A DNA stretch of 10,295 nt, taken from contig JAJCXL010000193.1 of assembly GCA_029263435.1 (NCBI GenBank), forward strand, positions 1 to 10,295. The letters are read 5' to 3'. Within the stretch, counting starts at the first letter, position 1. Every line of letters begins with the position of its first letter. The DNA comes from Acidobacteriota bacterium. GTDB lineage: Bacteria > Acidobacteriota > Vicinamibacteria > Marinacidobacterales > SMYC01. Position numbers and translations under genes: made by a program. Positions 4,835 to 10,295 of the stretch are shown here, one piece after another. The notes under the pieces are model-generated. The model made no database searches. It was not told where the DNA came from and saw only the letters and a list, made by a program, of their open reading frames with translations.

Positions 4835-7465
4835 ATGCGATATCACCACTGGATCGGCCTCGTTACGGTTGTCTTCTCATCGCTCACTCTGCTCGATGCT
4901 CGATCCGCCGTAGCCACTCAGAGCGAGGCCTCGATCGAAGCTACGATCACGGATGAGCGCGATGGCGCTCTAGTGGGCGCCACCGTGGAGATCGCTTCGC
5001 CCACCCTACCTGTCGAGATCTCCGCCCTCACGGATGACCGGGGGCAGTTTCGGCTCGCGTTGAAGCCAGGGACCTATCGGATCGCCGTGCGGATGCCAGG
5101 CTTTCGAAGCGCGACCGAGCAGCTCGAATTGGTACCAGGCGAGACCCGAGAGCTTCACCTACGACTGCCCCTCGCGCCGCTCGCCCAGCAAGTCGACGTG
5201 GTGGCGGTCTCTCCTCTGGAAGGCGCCGACGTGGACGAACGACGGCTCCCGTCGACCGTTTCGTTGTTAACCGCCGACCAGCTCGGCGAGCGGCGAGCCC
5301 CTTCGCTGGCGGCGGCTCTCGATGAGCGGCTCGGCGGGGTGAGCTTAGAAGGCGCGACGACGAACCCGTTTCAGCCGACCCTGCGATTCCGAGGTTTTAC
5401 CGCGTCCTCACTCCTGGGTCTTCCGCAAGGGATCGCGGTTTATCAAAACGGAGTCCGGGTCAACGAGCCCTTCGGCGATACGGTGCAGTTCGATCTCATC
5501 CCGCAGTTCGCGCTCGAACGGGTTCAGCTGAGCGCAGGCGCGGAGCCGACCTTCGGCTTGAACGCTCTGGGCGGAGCGCTCGCCATGCGTCTGAAGAACG
5601 GCTTCACCAGTGAAGGAGCCCACGCAGAGATCTTGGCCGGCTCGTTCGAGAGATGGAACGCCGTCGCGGAATGGGGGGGGCGGCAGGGCGCCTGGGGATG
5701 GTATTTCGGCGCCAATCGATTCGGAGAAGCTGGGTTCAGAACCGCGTCCGACTCGGACCTCCTTCAAGCGGTCGCGGATGTTGGCTATCGCAAAGGCCGG
5801 CTGGACGCCGGTCTTAGCCTCACTTACGCGAACACCTCACTCAACGGAAACGGTCCCGCCCCTGTGGATCTACTCGAGGTCGATCGACACGCTGTGTTCA
5901 CGTTCCCGGATACGACCAAGAACCGTCTCGCTTTCTTGCAGGGGCGTGCAGCGATAGAGCTCACTCCAACCTGGTCAATCCAGATGGCCGGCTTCTATCG
6001 TGATCTCGACCGGCGGACCCTCAACGGCGACACTGCCGAGCTCGACGCCTGTGGGCCCGGCTCGCTTCCGGCCGGGGCTCCGAGCGACGCGTTGTGCACG
6101 AGTGACGAGGACGGACACCCATCACCCGCACCCCTGGTCGATATCGCGTCGGGCCGATTCTTGACGGAGCAAGACGCGAGGGGCGATGCGGCTCTCAATC
6201 GAACGTCCACCCGAGCGAAAGGCTACGGTGGATCTCTCCAGTCGGTGTCGCGGAGACTTCTCTCGGGTAGAGAGAACACGCTGACGCTGGGTGTCTCGGT
6301 CGATCTGGCCAACGTCTGGTTCGCTTCCGAAAGCGAGCTGGGCTCGCTCACCGCCGAGCGTAGCGTCGACGGGTCGGCCCGCACGATCGGTGTTTTCGGC
6401 GAAGCACCCGACGACCGATTCAACACGTCTCTCCGCACTGACAATCGCGCCGTGGGTCTGTACTTGAGCGACACGTTCTCGTGGACCCCACGCCTCCACG
6501 TGACGGCTTCGGGGCGTTTCAATCAATCTCGGGTCGAGATTCGTGATCGGCTCGGGACATCGCTCAACGGAGATCACAGCTTCTCGCGGCTCAATCCGGG
6601 GCTGGGAGTGGTGTTTCAAGCCACGAGAGACTGGTCGATCTTCGGGCGCTACGCGGAGTCGAGCCGCGCGCCGACCGCGGCCGAGCTCAGCTGCGCGGAT
6701 CCGGAAGAGCCTTGCCGGGTACCGAATGCGTTCCTATCGGATCCACCGTTGGAGCAAGCGGTGGCGCGCTCGCTCGAAGGAGGTCTCCGCGGCAAGAAAA
6801 TATTCGGCGCGCGAGCGGACCCTTCGCTCTCGTGGTCGTTCACGCTTTTTCGTACGCGCACTCGAGACGACATCCTGTTCGTTGCCTCTCCCGTGATCGG
6901 CGCGGGTTTTTTTCAAAACGCCGGAGATACCTTGCGGGTAGGGCTGGACCTAGACGTCTCGGGTCGACACGCTCCGCTGGATTGGTACCTGAGCTACGGA
7001 TGGGTCGACGCCACCTTCGAGTCACCGCTCGCCCTCCCGGGAAACCGCGACGTCAACGATGCCGCCGGTGCCGATGGGCTCGTCTCCGTCTCGCCGGGCG
7101 ATAGGCTGCCTGGAATTCCACGGCATAGCCTCAAAGCGGGCATCGGGGTCGCGCTGTCTCCGGCGTGGCGCGTCAGCTTCGAGACCGTCGTTCACTCCGA
7201 TCGGTTCTTTCTGGGAGATGAGGGAAACGACCAGCGACCGCTCCCGGGCTACGGCATCATCAACCTCAGGAGCGCGTACGCGTTCGGCGAGCGTATCGAG
7301 CTGTTCGCACGTATCGATAATCTCCTCGACGCCAGCTACAACAGCTTCGGCATCCTCGCGGAAGTCGAGATCGAGCTCCGCGAGGCCCCTGACGCGACCT
7401 CACCTCGATTCGTCAGCCCTGGCGCGCCGCGCAGCGCGTTCGCGGGGATCGCGCTTCGGTTCTAA
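4835..7465 (+). CDS. TonB-dependent outer-membrane receptor with N-terminal carboxypeptidase-regulatory-like domain
   Basis: An 876-residue outer-membrane active transporter that would take up a ligand using TonB-ExbB-ExbD energy. Order seen: signal peptide (~1-28); a beta-sandwich CarboxypepD_reg-like domain (~32-112; GALVGATVEI, TDDRGQFRLALKPGTYRI); a possible TonB box around VDVVAVSP (120-127); plug (~137-254) with LRFRGF, QGIAVYQNGVRVNEPFGDT and FGLNALGGALA; then a 22-strand-type barrel ending in aromatic F876. Extracellular loops contain two cysteine pairs, C406/C421 and C620/C627, the second in ELSCADPEEPCRVPNAF, a segment I recognise from proteobacterial receptors of unassigned substrate. 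ATG 4835 is the only start: TAG is in frame at 4802 and no ATG, GTG or TTG follows before the signal peptide. It lacks a clear Shine-Dalgarno. The stop lies 3 bp from that of the convergent NHL gene. It is divergent from the HTTM/M20 operon. Substrate unknown. Confidence 0.95.
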   Translation: MRYHHWIGLVTVVFSSLTLLDARSAVATQSEASIEATITDERDGALVGATVEIASPTLPVEISALTDDRGQFRLALKPGTYRIAVRMPGFRSATEQLELVPGETRELHLRLPLAPLAQQVDVVAVSPLEGADVDERRLPSTVSLLTADQLGERRAPSLAAALDERLGGVSLEGATTNPFQPTLRFRGFTASSLLGLPQGIAVYQNGVRVNEPFGDTVQFDLIPQFALERVQLSAGAEPTFGLNALGGALAMRLKNGFTSEGAHAEILAGSFERWNAVAEWGGRQGAWGWYFGANRFGEAGFRTASDSDLLQAVADVGYRKGRLDAGLSLTYANTSLNGNGPAPVDLLEVDRHAVFTFPDTTKNRLAFLQGRAAIELTPTWSIQMAGFYRDLDRRTLNGDTAELDACGPGSLPAGAPSDALCTSDEDGHPSPAPLVDIASGRFLTEQDARGDAALNRTSTRAKGYGGSLQSVSRRLLSGRENTLTLGVSVDLANVWFASESELGSLTAERSVDGSARTIGVFGEAPDDRFNTSLRTDNRAVGLYLSDTFSWTPRLHVTASGRFNQSRVEIRDRLGTSLNGDHSFSRLNPGLGVVFQATRDWSIFGRYAESSRAPTAAELSCADPEEPCRVPNAFLSDPPLEQAVARSLEGGLRGKKIFGARADPSLSWSFTLFRTRTRDDILFVASPVIGAGFFQNAGDTLRVGLDLDVSGRHAPLDWYLSYGWVDATFESPLALPGNRDVNDAAGADGLVSVSPGDRLPGIPRHSLKAGIGVALSPAWRVSFETVVHSDRFFLGDEGNDQRPLPGYGIINLRSAYAFGERIELFARIDNLLDASYNSFGILAEVEIELREAPDATSPRFVSPGAPRSAFAGIALRF

Positions 7466-7468
7466 ACG

Positions 7469-8623
7469 CTAGTGCCCACCTGAGACGAGAAACTTCTGGA
7501 CCCGACGGCCGGTCGATGCTTCTCCGACATAGAGGTTTCCGTGGGAATCGGAGCTCATGCCATGAGGGCGCAAGAGATGGCCGAGCTGATGGCCGCCCTG
7601 ACCGAACGCTCCTACCACCTCGAGATTCTCTCGGTTGAGGATCCACACTTTGTGGTTGGTGCCGTCGGCCATGTACAACCATTTCTGCTCAGGGTCGTTC
7701 GAAAACGAGAGAACGAAAGCGGAGCCCGACGCTAGCGTGCGGGGCTCGATGATGCGCTCGGCCAAGAACGTACCGTCTTGCTCGAAAGCCTGAATGCGAT
7801 TGTTGCGTCGATCGGTCACGTAGATCCGACCGTCGCTCGAGCCGATGAGGCCGTGGACGTTCGAGAACTGACGAGAGGGTGGCGCGTCCGGATCGGGCGC
7901 TTCGTTGACGACCGCGTCATCGTCCGGGGCCTCGCCATAGGCGCCCCAGTGCCTGAGATACTCACCGGACTCGGCGTTGAAGACGATGACGCGATGGTTC
8001 GCGTAGCCGTCGGAGATAAAGACCTCGTTGTCCTCCGGATCGACCCAGACGCCGGCCGGTCCGCCCAGCAGGGTCGTGTCTTCGCTTCCGCCGGTCTCGT
8101 CGTATTTGCCGATCGTCATCACGTGCTCGCCCTCACGGGTGAACTTCATGACCCGGTGGTGGCGGAAGGTGCCCGTCCAGACGAAGTCGTTGTGATCGAC
8201 GAAGAGGCCGTGCGGGTTTCGCGGATAGACCGAGATATCGTCCGCGGGGTCTCCCCAGCCACGAACGAGCTCACCGTCCGCGTCGATCTCGAGAATGGTC
8301 GGCGCCGGGACACAGCACGTCGCGAGAGGGGGATCCTGAACCGCCGCCGCTTCCTCCGGCGTCAAGGTCTCCGGCAAATGCGCAATCCAGACGTGGTCAC
8401 GAGAGTCCACGAAGACTCCGGTGACCGAGCCGAGAATCCAATTGTTGGGCAGCGGGCGAGGCCAGGTGGGGTCGACCGTGAACACTGGCGGCCCCGACGT
8501 CGTCGCGGGCGCCTCTACACTCGCTGCGGAATCGGTACTCTCGGGCGATGGTGCGGTGCACGCGGTGAGTATCCCCAGCAGCATCACTGGTACTACGCGC
8601 TCGAACGGTACGAATCTTGTCAT
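7469..8623 (-). CDS. NHL-repeat beta-propeller lipoprotein
   Basis: A 384-residue exported lipoprotein. The N-terminus has hydrophobic VVPVMLLGILTAC with lipobox LTAC (19-22); Thr at +2 fits outer-membrane retention. After a Ser/Thr/Pro/Ala-rich linker (23-50) comes PTWPRPLPNNW (52-62) and about six propeller blades: around 66-82, 136-163, 187-226, 256-284, 302-330 and 352-381, with repeated H/G-GL-VD--D-VW/I/YV-D---HRV-F patterns (for example GPAGVWVDPEDNEVFISDGY at 188-207). A conserved-looking LATCCVPAPTILEID (100-114) carries vicinal cysteines C103-C104. Propellers of this NHL/peptidylglycine-lyase-like group are seen widely in environmental bacteria, mostly without known activity. ATG 8623 is chosen because GGAG lies 8 nt upstream and it yields the lipoprotein signal; the frame continues to 8761 only through the repeats. 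A hairpin sits directly before the ribosome site. Confidence 0.9.
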   Translation of the reverse strand: MTRFVPFERVVPVMLLGILTACTAPSPESTDSAASVEAPATTSGPPVFTVDPTWPRPLPNNWILGSVTGVFVDSRDHVWIAHLPETLTPEEAAAVQDPPLATCCVPAPTILEIDADGELVRGWGDPADDISVYPRNPHGLFVDHNDFVWTGTFRHHRVMKFTREGEHVMTIGKYDETGGSEDTTLLGGPAGVWVDPEDNEVFISDGYANHRVIVFNAESGEYLRHWGAYGEAPDDDAVVNEAPDPDAPPSRQFSNVHGLIGSSDGRIYVTDRRNNRIQAFEQDGTFLAERIIEPRTLASGSAFVLSFSNDPEQKWLYMADGTNHKVWILNRENLEVVGAFGQGGHQLGHLLRPHGMSSDSHGNLYVGEASTGRRVQKFLVSGGH

Positions 8624-8636
8624 CCTCGTCACTCCG

Positions 8637-8650
8637 GCGGGAACTCCCGC
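8637..8650 (-). promoter_or_regulatory. GC hairpin directly 5' of the NHL-gene ribosome binding site
   Basis: On the minus strand GCGGG-AGTT-CCCGC forms a 5-bp all-GC stem with a 4-nt loop. It ends one base before the GGAG (8632-8635) that serves the ATG at 8623. Such a hairpin could hold the ribosome site at the base of a stable structure or stabilise the 5' end of the mRNA. It has no U-run, so it is not an intrinsic terminator. Confidence 0.45.
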
Positions 8651-8661
8651 GAACGGCGACG

Positions 8662-8691
8662 ATGATACTCGGTTACGACGGCAGTCGTCGA
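8662..8691 (-). promoter_or_regulatory. Possible promoter for the NHL gene
   Basis: On the minus strand TCGACG (8691-8686; four of six matches to TTGACA) is separated by 18 bp from TATCAT (8667-8662; five of six matches to TATAAT). The -35-like element lies within the last copy of the tandem repeat. The match could be chance, and the gene might instead be read through from the PEP-CTERM gene. Confidence 0.25.
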
Positions 8692-8802
8692 GTGGCGAAC
8701 ACCGTAAGACGGCAGTCGTCGAGTGGCGAACACCGTAAGACGGCACGCCGTCGTGCGGCAAACGCTGTAAGACCGCAGCCGTCGAGTGCAGAGCGCTCTA
8801 AG
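8678..8802. repeat. Four tandem copies of a ~31-bp repeat
   Basis: Units run 8678-8708 (31 bp), 8709-8739 (31 bp, identical to the first), 8740-8771 (32 bp, diverged) and 8772-8802 (31 bp, diverged). On the plus strand each begins AC[CG]GCA and ends TAAG; the two identical copies begin ACGGCAGTCGTCGAGTGG. Junctions between units form short inverted repeats (CCGTAAGACGG at 8702-8712 and 8733-8743). Unit 3 contains ACGGC-AC-GCCGT (8740-8751) and unit 4 the palindrome AGAGCGCTCT (8790-8799). A degraded trace of a unit end may lie at 8671-8681. There are no spacers, so this is not a CRISPR array. Unit 4 contains the PEP-CTERM stop codon. The block fills most of the spacer between two genes transcribed leftward. 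Confidence 0.9.
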
Positions 8803-9532
8803 ACTGCCGGCGGCGCCTCGCGGCGACGAGACCGAGTCCGGTCATGAGGAGCCACAAGCTCGCCGGTTCGGGTATCGCGTGCGAGCCGAACTGTTTGAAC
8901 AGAGCGTCCACTTCAGCGTCGGTCAGCGGTTCGGAAGAGGAGAAAGCCGACGACGGACCGCCGATGCGCGGACCGATGACGACGACTTGAAACCCACCGG
9001 TGCCGACGATAGGCGAGTCGAAGTTGTCGGTGTAGATGCCGTCGTTGAACGCGAGAAACAGATAAGCATTGGGCGAGTTCGGAACAGCAACGGCCTTCTG
9101 AGTGCCTAGAAAGAAAGGATCCCCGAGCGGATTGATGTTCGTCGCGGAGCTGCTCCAGATCCCGATGAGAGAGTAGAGCGGCAGCTCTCGCCAAAAAGGC
9201 CCTCCCACTCCGTTGGGGCCGAAGACGAGCGACGAGTTTGCCGCGGCTTGCCCTCGCGCGAGAAAGGTGACGCCCGGGGCGCCACCGTAGTTGAAGGCCC
9301 CATTGAAGTCGCGGACCGCCCGCGCGGGGACACCGCGCAGAACGCCGGAGGCTTCGCTGCTCTCGCGAGTAACGCCGTCCCAGGTCTCCGTGTAAGGATG
9401 GCCCCAGTCCTCGTAATAGAGCGCTCTCTTCGAGTGGACGTTGTTGAAAATGATACCGGCATCGGCTGAGGAAACCGCCAGGGTTATGGCTGCAGTTGTC
9501 GTGAATAATCGTATGAAGCGTTTCAAAGTCAC
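8798..9532 (-). CDS. PEP-CTERM sorted surface protein with a LecA (PA-IL)-like region
   Basis: A 244-residue exported protein. A Sec signal peptide (1-25, ending SSADA) is followed by a beta-rich body and a PEP-CTERM tail: IPEP (220-223), one hydrophobic segment (224-238) and RRRR (239-242). In known systems this tail is processed by exosortase (EpsH/XrtA) and the protein reaches the cell surface or exopolysaccharide matrix. Residues ~118-186 (SLIGIWSSSATNINP, FFLGT, YLFLAFNDGIYTDN, GGFQVVVI) resemble the C-terminal half of the galactophilic lectin PA-IL/LecA, including the FND...YxDN calcium/sugar loop with an insertion of about seven residues before GGF; sugar binding is inference. GTG 9532 is the longest start, immediately preceded by GGGGGA; TTG 9526 has better spacing (5 nt). 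An in-frame TAG lies four codons upstream. Stop TAG (8798-8800) lies in the tandem repeat. Confidence 0.85.
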   Translation of the reverse strand: MTLKRFIRLFTTTAAITLAVSSADAGIIFNNVHSKRALYYEDWGHPYTETWDGVTRESSEASGVLRGVPARAVRDFNGAFNYGGAPGVTFLARGQAAANSSLVFGPNGVGGPFWRELPLYSLIGIWSSSATNINPLGDPFFLGTQKAVAVPNSPNAYLFLAFNDGIYTDNFDSPIVGTGGFQVVVIGPRIGGPSSAFSSSEPLTDAEVDALFKQFGSHAIPEPASLWLLMTGLGLVAARRRRQS

Positions 9533-9538
9533 TCCCCC
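9532..9538 (-). promoter_or_regulatory. Ribosome binding site of the PEP-CTERM gene, leaving the start ambiguous
   Basis: Minus-strand GGGGGAG overlaps the first base of the GTG at 9532, which is too close for normal initiation. The TTG at 9526-9524, two codons later, has a 5-nt spacer (TGACT). The real protein may therefore begin with Met-Lys-Arg-Phe and be two residues shorter (242 aa). The signal peptide is intact with either start. Confidence 0.5.
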
Positions 9539-9550
9539 GTTCTACCATCA

Positions 9551-9580
9551 ATATTAGTACCTCGCTGTTCCCTCGAGCAA
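9551..9580 (-). promoter_or_regulatory. Possible promoter for the PEP-CTERM gene
   Basis: In the 129-bp gap between the bestrophin stop and the PEP-CTERM start, which is more AT-rich than its surroundings, minus-strand TTGCTC (9580-9575) and TAATAT (9556-9551) are 18 bp apart. Each matches the sigma-70 consensus only partly (TAATAT four of six). The palindrome AACCGGTT (9579-9586) touches the -35 element. No terminator hairpin with a T-run was seen after the bestrophin gene. Confidence 0.25.
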
Positions 9581-9661
9581 CCGGTTGTCCGGCTCCGCCG
9601 ATGAAACACAGTTCAACCTATTAACAACAAACGGTTTACGGCAAATCTTCAGCGGCCGCGA

Positions 9662-10295
9662 CTAGCGGCTGAGTATCTCTGTCACCGAGCGGTCGATACC
9701 GTCACAAAGCGCCGCGAGGTCGAGGTGATCGTCCTCGGTGCCGAACGGGCGCTCCACGTAGTGGGCGATCCCTTCGGCAGATACGATGAAGTAGGCTACG
9801 ACCGTGATGATCGGAATCGTCAAGAGCCCAAAATCATCGGCGATCGACCACGGTAGATACAACAAATAGAGCACGAGCGCTTGATGAACCAAAGCTGGAA
9901 ACGACTGAGCCATCAGCGTGTTCGCGATCCGCTCGCACCCGCCCGCGACTTCGAGAAGCTCGCGCGCTTCTCGGTCGATCAGCCACTGCTCGCCGTCCGA
10001 CAAACGCCCGGCCGTATGCCACTGCTTCAAATCCTGGTAGATCTGGTCGGCGAGAAAAGCGGGGACATGCCGCGGGTCGTCGGTCGCATGCTCGAAACCC
10101 GGGACCCGGCTCAACGAGCCCTGACCTCGTAGATGGTCTTTGAGCGCGAAGCAAAAACCGACGATCCAGCCTCTGAGTCTCGTTCGCTCCGCTTCGTCGA
10201 GGTTCGCGAAGGTCTTTGCTTTGATGGCGAGGTTGCGGCTCACGTTCACGAGCTTTCCCCACAGAGTTCTCGCTTCCCACCATCGCTCGTAGGCT
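9662..10295 (-). CDS. Bestrophin-family membrane channel, C-terminal part (start beyond window)
   Basis: The frame is open from the right window edge to TAG at 9662-9664, with 210 residues visible. The first visible residues, AYERWWEARTLWGKLVNVSR, match the RWWEAR-x-x-W-x-x-LVN-x-S segment of bacterial bestrophins (UPF0187/YneE, RFP-TM family). Downstream are a loop region with DPRHVPAFLADQIY, the helix leading to REARELLEVAGGCERIANTL, the membrane segment HQALVLYLLYLPW, a second hydrophobic segment LLTIPIITVVAYFIVSAEGI and the typical ending ERPFGTEDDHLDLAALCDGI. Bacterial homologues form pentameric ion channels in the inner membrane. The protein normally has about 300 residues, so roughly 90 are missing to the right. 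A GTG at 10249 could be taken for a start but lies after the conserved RWWEAR motif and is rejected. Confidence 0.92.
   Translation of the reverse strand, partial: AYERWWEARTLWGKLVNVSRNLAIKAKTFANLDEAERTRLRGWIVGFCFALKDHLRGQGSLSRVPGFEHATDDPRHVPAFLADQIYQDLKQWHTAGRLSDGEQWLIDREARELLEVAGGCERIANTLMAQSFPALVHQALVLYLLYLPWSIADDFGLLTIPIITVVAYFIVSAEGIAHYVERPFGTEDDHLDLAALCDGIDRSVTEILSR

Noticed and set aside
7778..8665. Long plus-strand open frame opposite the NHL gene
   Set aside because: Antisense to a well-supported propeller lipoprotein; its composition (Arg, Asp, Val repeats) mirrors the opposite strand and no motif is seen.
8624..8761. N-terminal extension of the NHL reading frame
   Set aside because: It runs through the tandem repeats and hairpin; the lipoprotein signal begins at the ATG at 8623 with its own GGAG.
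8678..8802. CRISPR-like appearance of the 31-bp repeats
   Set aside because: Units adjoin directly without unique spacers, and no cas gene is present.
9579..9659. Palindromes AACCGGTT (9579-9586) and GCGGCCGC (9652-9659)
   Set aside because: Eight-bp palindromes are expected many times in 10 kb; only proximity to a weak promoter candidate was noted.
10247..10249. GTG as the start of the bestrophin gene
   Set aside because: The conserved RWWEAR segment of the family lies upstream in the same frame.

Overview
The window looks like chromosomal DNA of a GC-rich, Gram-negative, heterotrophic bacterium. The support is a TonB-dependent outer-membrane receptor, a PEP-CTERM surface protein with exosortase-type sorting tail, an outer-membrane-type lipoprotein and exported enzymes. 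The carboxypeptidase-regulatory-like domain fused in front of the receptor plug, together with PEP-CTERM and NHL-repeat proteins, would suit Acidobacteriota or a related environmental proteobacterial lineage. That placement is inference only. No rRNA, tRNA, CRISPR array, transposase or phage gene was seen.

Layout from left to right. (1) The 3' part of a polytopic membrane protein, GT-C glycosyltransferase-like, on the + strand; its stop overlaps the stop of the next gene, which converges on it. (2) A minus-strand cassette read from 4693 down to 1768: a 165-aa protein with one N-terminal membrane segment, an HTTM-domain membrane protein (vitamin-K-dependent gamma-carboxylase-like fold) that starts at TTG inside the preceding gene, and an exported M20D amidohydrolase of the AbgB type. 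(3) A 141-bp divergent intergenic region with a 12-bp palindrome, a 6-bp-stem hairpin and a repeated heptamer. (4) An 876-aa TonB-dependent receptor on the + strand, which ends 3 bp before the end of (5) a minus-strand NHL-repeat lipoprotein. (6) A 174-bp spacer holding four tandem copies of a ~31-bp repeat and a GC hairpin just 5' of the lipoprotein's ribosome binding site. The outermost repeat copy contains the stop codon of (7) a minus-strand PEP-CTERM protein with a LecA (PA-IL)-like region. (8) The C-terminal part of a bestrophin-family channel, whose start lies beyond the right end.

The most coherent unit is the divergent pair: the receptor on one side and the small membrane protein / HTTM / secreted M20 operon on the other. 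A cautious reading is that an envelope-acting amidohydrolase and an HTTM membrane protein share control with a receptor, possibly for one amide-linked substrate. The substrate cannot be read from the sequence. The right half is dominated by cell-surface proteins of unknown physiological role. The most unusual DNA-level structure is the tandem repeat block at 8678-8802.
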